NCBI GenBank assembly: GCA_002426195.1
Contig: DIOT01000005.1
Span: 96,164-160,163, forward strand
Length of the DNA: 64,000 nt
Direction of reading: 5' to 3'
From: Bacteroidales bacterium UBA5507
GTDB taxonomy: Bacteria; Bacteroidota; Bacteroidia; Bacteroidales; Lentimicrobiaceae
The notes below the pieces were generated by a model that saw only the letters and a list, made by a program, of their open reading frames with translations, made no database searches and had not been told where the DNA came from. Of this stretch, positions 26,682-35,900 are shown in pieces; the stretch's first letter is position 1; each line of letters opens with the position of its first letter. A program made the position numbers and the translations under genes.

Positions 26682-28806
26682 GCTCTTTAAAACATGGGAA
26701 ATGAACAATGATTTTTGTTCCTACTCCGGGTTTTGAATTGACAAAGATTTTTCCTGAATGATTATCAACGATTCCTTTAACCATTGGCAATCCAAGTCCC
26801 GTCCCCTTCCCAACTCCTTTAGATGTAAAAAATGGTTCAAACACTCTCTCAACAGTTTGCTTTGACATGCCGAATCCATTGTCGCTTACTTCTAATTCTA
26901 TAACGTTTTTTGGCAAATTGCTACCATCCCATTTTACAAGTCTGCGTCTCAAATTAAGAGTTACTTCATTATTTTCATAAACAGCATCTTTTGCATTATC
27001 AATTAAATTAATCAGAAGCTGCTGATATTGTAACTCATTAAGAGGAACTAGCCCACATTCATCAATATTGAGCCTGAATTTGATTTTATTGGAATAAATA
27101 GGACTTACTAATTTTATTGTTTTACGTGTTAGATTACTTATATCAGTGTTTTCAAGAGGAAGATTTTCCTGACGACTAAAAGTTAAAATATTTCTGACCA
27201 GCTTTTTGCCCTTTAGGCTTGCATGCAGAATATTGTTGACATACTCATCAATATTCGACTCTTTCGAATTACCAAAAGCTATTATCTCTGCATAACTCTG
27301 AATGATTTGTAAAATATTATTAAAATCATGAGCAATTCCCCCTGCCAGTGTTCCCAAAGCTCTCAGCTGTTTATCGCGTTGCAGTTCGTTTTCCAGATTC
27401 TTTTCTTTAGTAACATCCTGTTTGATTGATATATAGTTGACCAATTCTCCAAGGTAGTTATAGATCGGGGTAATAACATTCTCCTCAATATAATTCTGAC
27501 CATCCTTTCGTTGATTTATAAAAGTGCCTTTCCAGGTCTTTCCCGAAGAAAGAGCAATATTTAAATCCTCGTACAATTTTCTGTTTGTCAATGCAGAGCC
27601 TATAGCTGAGGGTGTCTTACCAATGAGTTCTTCATCATTGTATCCTGAGAACTTACTAAAGGCTTTATTGTAATAAATAATCTTTCTGTCAGGGTCAGTA
27701 ATTAATATTCCATTAGCTGAATTATGAACTGCATACCACAGTGATGCCAACTCCTGCTCATGTTTAACTAAAATATCATCCTTTCTTTGTAATTCTACAA
27801 CCTGCTGATTCAATTTATTCTGCAGGTCAAAATTAAAATTCTCAAGTTCTGTTGTTGTTTCTTTATAAATTAAAGCATTAGCATATGTTGCTGCCAATGA
27901 CCTAAGTATCAGTTCATCAATACTTTTCCATTTTCTTTCTTGCTTAACAGCGTCAAAACCAATAAATCCCATCAGAATTTTCCCTCTGAACATTGGTACC
28001 GCTATCACTGATTGTATACTTTGGGAGATCAGGGCTTCTTTTTCAATTGTTGCATCATCGGGAAAATCGATAACTCTATCATAAACAATGGATTTGTCGA
28101 GCGATAGCTGCTCCATCCACCATGTTAAGGCCTCTAAAGGAGTATCAACAAAATTATGCTTCTCCGACTCAACACCTTCATTACACCATTCATGAGTATT
28201 ACTCATCACTTCGCCTGACTTTGCTATCAAATAGATGAACATGCGGTCAACGAAAAGAATTTCCCCAATTTTTGCCATTGACTTCACAATAGCTGCATCA
28301 ATATCTCTGTAATTTATGTTGATAAATCCTACAGATATTTCGTTTAAAGTATCCTCAAGTAATACTCTGTACTCCAATTCCTTCTTACTTTCGAGAATCT
28401 GGCTGTTCAATTGCGATAGTGTCGTAACATCGGATGTGAGGCCAAGTATTTTAACAGGGGATCCATTCGAGTCTCTTTCCGAAATTTTACCCCGGCAATA
28501 CATAGATACATAATGTCCATCCTTATGAGCCATTCTGTACACAGCATTAAACTGATCAATTTCCCCTGACAAACAATTATTATAACTCATCATTGTTAAA
28601 TCAATATCATCAGGATGAACCAGACTAATCCACTCGGAGAAAGAATTTCGCTTTTCGTCATAAGGTAAACCAAGAATCTCAAACCATCTGTTGCTCAGTG
28701 TAATTCTATCTGCCGGAATATCAATTTCCCACCAACCATCTTTAGCATATTCAAAAGCAAGTTGTATTTTTTCAAACTGTATCTCGCTCATACTATTTTT
28801 ATACAT
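26671..28806 (-). CDS. Soluble PAS-GAF-PAS histidine kinase
   Basis: 711 residues from the ATG at 28804-28806; an ATG at 28789-28791 is an alternative (706 aa), and the longer open frame begins with TTG. No transmembrane segment is visible, so it is cytosolic. Order: PAS (~10-135, DGWWEIDIPADRITLSNRWF), GAF (~155-305), coiled linker, second PAS (~345-465, ANGILITDPDRKIIYYNKAF), HisKA with His493 in GGIAHDFNNIL, and HATPase (NLIDNAKDAV, DNGFGMSK, GTGLGLPMV). It starts 8 bases inside the upstream NtrC-type gene and forms a pair with it. Signal unknown; GAF and PAS domains could sense redox state, gas or a small ligand, but I see no haem- or cluster-binding motif. Confidence 0.9.
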   Translation of the reverse strand: MYKNSMSEIQFEKIQLAFEYAKDGWWEIDIPADRITLSNRWFEILGLPYDEKRNSFSEWISLVHPDDIDLTMMSYNNCLSGEIDQFNAVYRMAHKDGHYVSMYCRGKISERDSNGSPVKILGLTSDVTTLSQLNSQILESKKELEYRVLLEDTLNEISVGFININYRDIDAAIVKSMAKIGEILFVDRMFIYLIAKSGEVMSNTHEWCNEGVESEKHNFVDTPLEALTWWMEQLSLDKSIVYDRVIDFPDDATIEKEALISQSIQSVIAVPMFRGKILMGFIGFDAVKQERKWKSIDELILRSLAATYANALIYKETTTELENFNFDLQNKLNQQVVELQRKDDILVKHEQELASLWYAVHNSANGILITDPDRKIIYYNKAFSKFSGYNDEELIGKTPSAIGSALTNRKLYEDLNIALSSGKTWKGTFINQRKDGQNYIEENVITPIYNYLGELVNYISIKQDVTKEKNLENELQRDKQLRALGTLAGGIAHDFNNILQIIQSYAEIIAFGNSKESNIDEYVNNILHASLKGKKLVRNILTFSRQENLPLENTDISNLTRKTIKLVSPIYSNKIKFRLNIDECGLVPLNELQYQQLLINLIDNAKDAVYENNEVTLNLRRRLVKWDGSNLPKNVIELEVSDNGFGMSKQTVERVFEPFFTSKGVGKGTGLGLPMVKGIVDNHSGKIFVNSKPGVGTKIIVHFPCFKELTT

Positions 28807-30178
28807 TGATATGATACTTTTCAATTCTTCGCAGCAACGACTGTATAGTGATTCCTAATTTAGATGCTGCTTTTGATTTATTATAACCCGAAGTGGCCAA
28901 TGCCATCTCTATTAAAAGTTTTTCGTTACTCTCCAGATCCAGAGTCTTTGCGATTTTGTCTGAATCCTCAGAATACATAAGATCAGAATTTGGGATAGAG
29001 ATATGTTTATGCGTTATTTTCCCTGATGAGCATAAGATAACAGCTCTTTCAATCATATTGCGTAATTGTCGGACATTACCCGGAAAATCATAATTCTTAA
29101 GCATATCAATAACTTCCTGAGCAACAACCGGGATTTTTTTACCCATTGACAATGCAAAATGACGAAGGAACGTTGTTATCAGTTCCGGAATGTCTTCAGG
29201 CCTATCCTTAAGTAAAGGCATCGATATTTCAAAAACATTCAACCTGTAAAAGAGATCACTCCTGAATCTGCCCTTGGCAATAGCATCACCAATGTTGTGG
29301 TTTGTGGCTGCAATAATCCTAACATCGACATGGACAGGGGCAATTGCGCCTAACTTCCAAATCTTTTGCTCTTCAATTACCCTCAGTAATTTAGTTTGCA
29401 TCATTATTGGCATTTCTGCAATCTCATCTAAAAAGAGAGTACCCCTATTAGCAATCTCAAACCAACCGGCTTTATCCTGGTCGGCACCCGAAAATGCTCC
29501 TTTTCTATATCCAAATAGCTCACTCTCAAAAAGTTGTTCAGGTACTGCAGCACAATTAAAAGCAAAAAAGCCCTTATCATTTCTTTTACTTAGATTATGT
29601 ATATGACGGGCAGCAACCTCTTTACCCGTTCCAGTTCCGCCTGTTATTAATACAGGTCCATTATCAGACTTTGCGTAATTTGTAACATCAGAGAGTACCT
29701 TCTGCATTAATTTACCGGAACCGGATAAAAACTGGCCGGGATTGTCCTGTGTATTTTTTGAAAGCTCATTAATAAGGATATCTGCGTGCTTCAGTTCTCT
29801 CTTTAAAGAGATGAACTGACAGGTACGAACAATGCTCAAATAGAGTGCCCTGAGTTCAAATGGCTTTGAAAAATAATCAATAGCACCTCCCCTCATACAT
29901 TCTATCACAGTTTCCATATCACCATGCCCTGAAATCATGATTACTTCAGTTTGGTTATATTTCTCCTTTATGTACCTGAGAATTTCAATTCCCGAAATAT
30001 CCGGTAGTTTTATGTCAATAATGGCTATTTCAAAGCTATTATGCGAAAGAATATCGAATGCATCCTTATGATTATCTGCCTTATAAACTTCCAATTCATC
30101 AAAACCCGATAAATAGGTACTTATCACATCCAGAATGGACTTTTCATCATCAATCACTAAAACTTTAATAACGTCCAT
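28799..30178 (-). CDS. NtrC-family response regulator with GAFSGA loop
   Basis: 459 residues: receiver (Asp55 in IIDIKLPD), AAA+ domain (Walker A GGTGTGKE ~180-187; Walker B TLFLDEIAEMP) and a Fis-type helix-turn-helix (GYNKSKAASKLGITIQSLLR) at the C-terminus. The sigma-54-contacting loop reads GAFSGA (227-232), with Ser for the key Thr, a conservative change that may keep activity. It overlaps its kinase partner. Just upstream and divergent lies the candidate sigma-54 small RNA gene, the most obvious target. Confidence 0.92.
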   Translation of the reverse strand: MDVIKVLVIDDEKSILDVISTYLSGFDELEVYKADNHKDAFDILSHNSFEIAIIDIKLPDISGIEILRYIKEKYNQTEVIMISGHGDMETVIECMRGGAIDYFSKPFELRALYLSIVRTCQFISLKRELKHADILINELSKNTQDNPGQFLSGSGKLMQKVLSDVTNYAKSDNGPVLITGGTGTGKEVAARHIHNLSKRNDKGFFAFNCAAVPEQLFESELFGYRKGAFSGADQDKAGWFEIANRGTLFLDEIAEMPIMMQTKLLRVIEEQKIWKLGAIAPVHVDVRIIAATNHNIGDAIAKGRFRSDLFYRLNVFEISMPLLKDRPEDIPELITTFLRHFALSMGKKIPVVAQEVIDMLKNYDFPGNVRQLRNMIERAVILCSSGKITHKHISIPNSDLMYSEDSDKIAKTLDLESNEKLLIEMALATSGYNKSKAASKLGITIQSLLRRIEKYHINV

Positions 30179-30196
30179 ACGATTATGTTATGCAAG

Positions 30197-30204
30197 CAAA
30201 GATA
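30197..30204 (-). promoter_or_regulatory. Possible -7 box for the second two-component operon
   Basis: TATCTTTG on the minus strand matches TAnnTTTG, 19 bases before the regulator ATG. No good -33 element was found at the right spacing, so this is a weak call. Confidence 0.25.
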
Positions 30205-30298
30205 TACTTTAAATGATATATCCGTAATAAATATTTACGAAAATGGAACTTTACTAATAATAAAAAATATGCTAAGAAATTGCCATATACTTGATATG
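30201..30298 (+). promoter_or_regulatory. Three dyads upstream of the sigma-54-like site
   Basis: GATATA/TATATC (30201-30206, 30217-30222), CGTAA/TTACG (30223-30227, 30235-30239) and CATAT/ATATG (30284-30288, 30294-30298). They lie roughly 45-140 bases before the predicted RNA start at ~30342, where enhancer sites for NtrC-type activators are expected. AT-rich dyads are common by chance. Confidence 0.3.
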
Positions 30299-30315
30299 CT
30301 TCACTTTTTATTGTT

Positions 30316-30330
30316 TGGCATACTATTTGT
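30316..30330 (+). promoter_or_regulatory. Sigma-54-like promoter before a terminator-ended RNA
   Basis: TGGCAT-N5-TTGT (30316-30321, 30327-30330) fits the -24/-12 consensus TGGCAY-N5-TTGC with one mismatch at the last base. It points away from the NtrC-type gene and lies ~110 bases before a strong terminator. Confidence 0.5.
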
Positions 30331-30341
30331 ATCTCATCAAT

Positions 30342-30442
30342 TGACTTACTGTGGAATTAGTAACAAACCAGAAAAGTAAGATTGTTAAGTTGATTGAAGT
30401 ATGCCCCCAGAAAGAGATCCCGGAAAGGGATCTCTTTTTTTT
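30342..30442 (+). ncRNA. Candidate sigma-54-driven small RNA, ~100 nt
   Basis: From the predicted start near 30342 to the end of a T8 run at 30442. A CTTACT/AGTAAG stem (30345-30350, 30375-30380) near the 5' end is followed by an unpaired stretch with a CCCCC run (30403-30407) and a strong 11-bp terminator stem. No credible protein is encoded. The gap 30179-30729 otherwise holds the dyads upstream and a 33-base tandem repeat downstream. The 5' end is inferred from the promoter motif only. Confidence 0.45.
30411..30442 (+). terminator. Strong intrinsic terminator in a gene-free region
   Basis: AAAGAGATCCC (30411-30421) pairs perfectly with GGGATCTCTTT (30427-30437) and a run of eight T residues ends at 30442. 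No plus-strand gene precedes it: the nearest genes on the left run on the minus strand. It therefore most likely ends a non-coding RNA. Confidence 0.85.
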
Positions 30443-30508
30443 ATCTTAAATCACTAACGTATGCTTCTTAAAACGAACCGGTGTTTGAGTTGAGATCCCT
30501 TTTACATT

Positions 30509-30574
30509 GATCTACATCTCATCTACTGTTTAGCAGGTATAGATCTACATGAAATCTACTTACTATGCAGATCT
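30509..30574. repeat. Two-copy 33-base tandem repeat
   Basis: Two imperfect copies at 30509-30541 and 30542-30574 share GATCTACAT, then ATCTACT and a GCAG near the end at the same offsets. A third AGATCTG follows at 30602-30608. Meaning unknown; could be regulator sites or replication slippage. Confidence 0.6.
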
Positions 30575-30729
30575 GTACCTCGCAAAGAGCGAATAAAAAC
30601 CAGATCTGAATCCAATTAATATTCAATCAATCCCCTGTTATGGAAAAGGGACATAGATACACAAGCATTCACAATAACTTGATCACAATAGTTATCCCAG
30701 CTAAGTAAAATACGTGGAAATACTTAAGT

Positions 30730-31257
30730 TTAAGAATGAAAATACACGTTTTCTTTGATCGTACTAACCACTTGTTCAATATTTGCAATACCTGAGTTAT
30801 TACTTACAAATAAAACCATAGGAACAGAATTCTTATTCGGATAATACGGGGGCTGGATATATTCAAAAGGTGCAATAACAAAGCCTGAATTTAAATAGAA
30901 TTGAACACGTCTCTTAGCGATAGGAGTAGTTGGATACTCAGCTTCCAGATAGACAGGTTTATCTGATTTTCCAACAAAATCATTTATTATAATGGTTCCA
31001 AAGCCCCTACCCTGAAGTGCGGGAATAATTGCAAGATGTTCTAGAAATCTAAAGTTACTAAACTCCCAAACTTCGAGTATTCCAATAAATTCGCCACCTT
31101 TAACTATAGCATAAAACTCATAACCGGGGGTCCCTGCAAGAGCTTTCAATTCATCAGGTTCCCTTCGTTCATCACAAGGGAAAGCTTCCATATAAAGATC
31201 TCTGGACTGAGGCCACCAAGAGGAAGATGTATTAACGGAGAAATACTCAATTTTCAT
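30730..31257 (-). CDS. GNAT-family N-acetyltransferase
   Basis: 175 residues. Contains the acetyl-CoA-binding motif QGRGFGTIIINDFV following LEHLAIIPAL, the GNAT core. The substrate cannot be told; by family it acetylates an amine of a small molecule or protein. It is a single gene on the minus strand between the small-RNA region and narK. Upstream CTTG-N20-TAATTTTG (31262-31293, minus) would place the RNA start almost on the ATG, so the message may be leaderless. Confidence 0.85.
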   Translation of the reverse strand: MKIEYFSVNTSSSWWPQSRDLYMEAFPCDERREPDELKALAGTPGYEFYAIVKGGEFIGILEVWEFSNFRFLEHLAIIPALQGRGFGTIIINDFVGKSDKPVYLEAEYPTTPIAKRRVQFYLNSGFVIAPFEYIQPPYYPNKNSVPMVLFVSNNSGIANIEQVVSTIKENVYFHS

Positions 31258-31392
31258 TGGACAAAATTAAATATTACACTCTTTGTATACAAGCTCACTT
31301 ATTGCCGCTTTTATGAATCCCTACTTATCACCGTGCTAACACAATTCAGTTCTTGAAAATGATGTGGCTCATATACATAGTTTTTATATATT

Positions 31393-31407
31393 TGGCGAAT
31401 TATGCCA
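31393..31407 (+). promoter_or_regulatory. TGGC-N7-GCCA dyad upstream of narK
   Basis: Short inverted repeat centred at 31400, about 50 bases before a possible start set by TACATTTG (31440-31447, a -7 match without a clear -33). Its position suits an activator site. No FNR-type box (TTGAT-N4-ATCAA) was found here. Confidence 0.3.
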
Positions 31408-31481
31408 CCAATAAATAGTGGATTAATGAAAACTATTATTACATTTGACTAATACAATTTTTATTAACACACTCCACCTAT

Positions 31482-32762
31482 ATGAAAAGTGGTAAAATCG
31501 CATTACAAGGTTCTCCTAACAGAGCCTTGCTTGGCACTACTCTGGGCTTCTTTTTTGGTTTTGCAGCAGTTTCACTGTATGGTCCCACAGCCATAAAATT
31601 TAAAGAAGCCATGGGGTTGACGCCAGCCATGATGGGGCTTCTCGTAGCCATTCCAACGCTTTCAGGGTCTCTCTTACGTATCCCCTTTGGAGCATGGGTT
31701 GATACAACCGGAGGTAAGAGGCCATTTATGATTCTATTGATTTTATCAATTATAGGATTAGGGGGAGTTACTTATCTTCTTAATACTGCTTACCCCGATA
31801 ATATGACTGGACTGTTTCCTCTTATTTTATTCCTGGGATTTCTTAGTGGTGCCGGAATCGCAACTTTCTCAGTGGGTATTGCACAAACATCATACTGGTT
31901 TCCCAGAAAGAAACAAGGTTGGGCTTTGGGAACATACGCGGGTTTAGGAAATCTCGCCCCAGGCATTTTTTCAATAATTCTACCATTCTATCTGCAAGCG
32001 TATGGTTTTATATCTGCGTATTTTGCATGGTTTCTTTTCCTGGTTACAGGCACAATATTATATGCCTTAATTGCAAAGAATACATTCTACTTTCAATATA
32101 AGAAGGCCGGGTTTTCAGTCCCAGAGAGTAAAGAGATGGCAGCTAAACTTGGTCAGGAAATGTTTCCTTCCGGAAATGTAAAAGATAGTTTGGTAAACTC
32201 AGCAAAAGTCCGAAATACCTGGGCTTTGGTTGCTCTATACTTTACTACTTTCGGTGGATTTATTGGTCTTACCGCCTGGTTTCCCATATACTGGAACCAA
32301 TTACATGATTTTACAGTTGTAAAAGCTGGATTGTTTACAGCTATTTTCTCAATAACAGCATCCTTGATAAGGGTATACGGCGGCACTCTTTCTGATAAGT
32401 TAGGTGGTGAAAAAACCAGTCTAATCGCCATGTTTGTGGTGCTTGGCTCTTCTCTTTGTCTATCATTTGTTCAGTCAGTGGAAATCGGCCTTATACTAGC
32501 CATTATAATGGCACTGGGCATGGGTATAAACAACGCTGCAGTATTCAAGCTTGTGCCTGATTATGTCCCAAAGGCAGTTGGTGGTGCTTCAGGTTGGATT
32601 GGTGGATTAGGTGCTTTTGGTGGGTTCGCAATTCCACCAATTATGGGAGCAATTGCAGGAATGCAGGGTGAAATCGGTTATGCACATGGCTTTCTGGTGT
32701 TTGCGATTATGTCTGTAATCAGCATCATCATTATTGCCTTACTGATGAAACAACGAAGGTGA
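31482..32762 (+). CDS. narK: Nitrate/nitrite transporter, NarK family (MFS)
   Basis: 426 residues with about twelve transmembrane segments. Both nitrate-signature regions of the NNP family are visible: GTYAGLGNLAPG in the first half and KLVPDYVPKAVGGASG followed by GLGAFGGFAIPP in the second. It would import nitrate for the cytosolic NarG or export nitrite. It stands 173 bases before narG on the same strand. Whether it is the proton-symport or the nitrate/nitrite-antiport type cannot be told. Confidence 0.93.
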   Translation: MKSGKIALQGSPNRALLGTTLGFFFGFAAVSLYGPTAIKFKEAMGLTPAMMGLLVAIPTLSGSLLRIPFGAWVDTTGGKRPFMILLILSIIGLGGVTYLLNTAYPDNMTGLFPLILFLGFLSGAGIATFSVGIAQTSYWFPRKKQGWALGTYAGLGNLAPGIFSIILPFYLQAYGFISAYFAWFLFLVTGTILYALIAKNTFYFQYKKAGFSVPESKEMAAKLGQEMFPSGNVKDSLVNSAKVRNTWALVALYFTTFGGFIGLTAWFPIYWNQLHDFTVVKAGLFTAIFSITASLIRVYGGTLSDKLGGEKTSLIAMFVVLGSSLCLSFVQSVEIGLILAIIMALGMGINNAAVFKLVPDYVPKAVGGASGWIGGLGAFGGFAIPPIMGAIAGMQGEIGYAHGFLVFAIMSVISIIIIALLMKQRR

Positions 32763-32935
32763 ACTATCTTCCCTAATTAATCGGTTGATTGATCACACTA
32801 TGGCTTGTAATGTAGTCTACCTAACCGGTAACTGCTATCGATAAGTGACGAATGAAATAATAAGTTTCGAGGATGTAATATTGGTTCTTCGAGTCAATAC
32901 AAAGAATAACGAACAATTAACAAAGGACAGAAAAT

Positions 32936-35900
32936 ATGGGTTTGCTAAATCAACTTTTGTATTTCAGTAAATCGGTTAGGAAAACTGCCGATAATCATGT
33001 GGCATTTACTGATGAAGATCGTGACTGGGAACGGATGTATCGGAACAGATGGCAACATGATAAGATTGTCAGATCAACTCATGGGGTCAATTGTACGGGT
33101 TCCTGCTCCTGGAAGATTTTCATAAAGAATGGACTTGTCACATGGGAGACTCAACAAACTGACTACCCCCGTACAAGAAAAGGGCTTCCAAATCATGAGC
33201 CACGAGGTTGTCCAAGAGGTGCTAGTTATTCCTGGTATCTATATAGCGCTAATAGGGTAAAACACCCTATGGTACGTAGTGAATTGATTATTGCATACAG
33301 GCAGGCAAAGCTGTCAGCAAAAGACCCGGTAACTGCATGGGCAAAAGTTGTTGAAGATCAGGATATAGCAAATTCATACAAGAAAGTTAGAGGCCTTGGT
33401 GGCTTCATAAGAGTATCCTGGAGTGAAGTTACCGAAATAATTGCGGCTTCTAATGTGTATACAATTAAAAAGTATGGTCCTGACAGAGTGGCCGGCTTTT
33501 CGCCAATCCCCGCCATGTCAATGGTTTCGTATGCAGCCGGCACAAGATACCTTAGTTTGTTAGGTGGAACAGTTCTTAGCTTTTACGATTTCTATTGCGA
33601 TTTGCCTCCGGCTTCCCCACAAACATGGGGTGAACAGACAGATGTACCGGAAAGCGCCGACTGGTATAATTCTTCTTTCCTTATGCTATGGGGTTCTAAT
33701 GTACCATTAACCCGCACTCCCGATGCTCCCTTCTTCACTCAAGTAAGATATAAAGGCACTAAGAGTATTGTTATCACTCCTGATTTCAGTGAGGCTTCAA
33801 AGTATGCCGACTTGTGGATAAAGTCAAAACAAGGAACAGATGCAGCACTCGGAATGGCAATGGGTCATGTTATTCTCAAAGAATTCTATGTTGATCAGAA
33901 GATCCCTTACTTCGAGCAATATGCACGCCAATACTCAGATCTTCCATTTATGGTTAAGATTGAGCAAAAGGATGGCAGGAATACAGCGGGCGCACTTCTT
34001 CGTGCAAGTGATATGAGTGGTACACTTAAAGAAACAGATAATGCTAAATGGAAGCCAGTTTTATTCGATGAGTTCTTAGCCGATTATGTGGTTCCAAATG
34101 GCACAATAGGTTCGCGTTGGGCAAAGAAACAGAAATGGAATCTGGAACTAAAAGACAGTAATACAGGTGAGAATATCTATCCACAACTTTCTGTTATTGA
34201 TAAGTATGACGATGTATTGGATGTTCATTTCCCTTACTTCGGAGGCGATAGTTTTAAACATAAGCATTTTAATGCTTCTCAACATCCCGACATTATCACC
34301 AGAAAAGTACCTGTAAGATATATCAAAACTCAAAACGGCATAACACCCGTATGTACAGTATTCGACCTTATGCTTGCAAATTATGGTATCGAGCGGGGTA
34401 TCAATGATGAGAATGCTGCAAAAAGCTATAATGATGATTTACCATATACTCCCAAATGGCAGGAACTAATTACCGGTGTTCCTATGGACCATGTAATAAG
34501 CACTGCAAGGCAGTTTGCTGAAAATGCTGCAGCAACACAGGGCAAATCAATGATCATAATCGGTGCCGGGGTTAACCATTGGTACCACACTGATATGATA
34601 TACCGTAGTGCGATAAATATGCTTGTTTTCTGTGGTTGTGTTGGGCAATCGGGAGGAGGCTGGTCACATTATGTTGGACAGGAGAAATTAAGACCACAAA
34701 CAGGCTGGTTACCGTTAGCATTTGCATTAGACTGGAACAGACCTCCTCGCCAAATGAATACCACTTCATTTATGTACATGCATACCGATCAATGGAAATA
34801 CGAAAAACTCAGAATGAGAGAAATACTCTCACCTCTTGCAGATAAAAATGAGTGGGAGAACTTGTCGTTAATTGATTGCAATGTGAGATCAGAACGTATG
34901 GGATGGCTTCCTTCGGCTCCCCAGCTAAATACTAATCCAATTAACATTGCTGCTAAGGCGAAACAGGAAGGCATAACTCCTGAAGAATACATAACAAAAG
35001 GAATGAAGAGTGGAGAACTGGCTTTTGCCGCCGAAGATCCCGATAGTCCACAGAATTTCCCACGCAATTTGTTCGTTTGGCGCTCAAACCTTATAGGTTC
35101 AAGTTCTAAAGGAATGGAGTATTTTATGAAGTACATGCTGGGTACCCAGAATAGTTTACAGGGTAATGACCTCAAATCACTCGGGCTACCGATGCCAAAA
35201 GAGGTTAAGTGGCATGATCAATCCCCGGTTGGTAAGATCGACTTGCTGGTGACAATCGATTATCGAATGACAACGACTGGTTTGCATAGCGACATCCTTC
35301 TGCCCGCTGCATCATGGTACGAGAAAAACGATTTGAGCACAACTGATATGCATCCATTCATTCACCCATTCTCCAAAGCCGTCGATCCGGTTTGGGAATC
35401 GAGAAGTGACTGGGAAATATTCAGGGGATTTGCCGAAGAGTTCTCAAAACTTGCCAAAGGGCATCTTGGAACAGAAACCGATATGGTTTTACAGCCATTG
35501 AACCACGACTCTCCAATGGAACTCTCTGAAACAACCGATGGCCTTGACTGGAAAAATACCGGCATTGAAATTAAACCGGGTGTCAATTTCCCAAAGATCA
35601 TAACTGTTGAGCGTAACTATACTTCTGTATATAAAAGATTCACTTCTTTGGGGCCTCTTATGAAGTCTTTGGGTAATGGCGGAAAAGGAATGAGTTGGAA
35701 TACTGATGATGAAGTTGATTTTCTTGCCAAATTCAATGGTATCGTCAAAGATGAAGGCGAAACAAAAGGTTTGCCTCAAATTTTCTCCGATATACAAGCT
35801 GCCGAAGTAATTTTATCACTGGCTCCCGAAACCAATGGTCATGTAGCCGTTAAAGCATGGAAATCCCTGGAATCATTTACCGGAAGGCAGCATTCACATT

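Noticed and set aside
30185..30379. 64-codon open frame on the plus strand
   Set aside because: Lies across the dyads and the promoter motif, has no ribosome site and no recognisable features; more likely a chance frame in the small-RNA region.
31391..31408. TTTGGCGAATTATGCC before narK as sigma-54 promoter
   Set aside because: The GG-to-GC spacing is two bases too short for a -24/-12 promoter; kept only as a dyad.
32780..32800. TTGATTGATCA before narG as FNR box
   Set aside because: Half-sites are not spaced as TTGAT-N4-ATCAA; the match is only a short chance palindrome.
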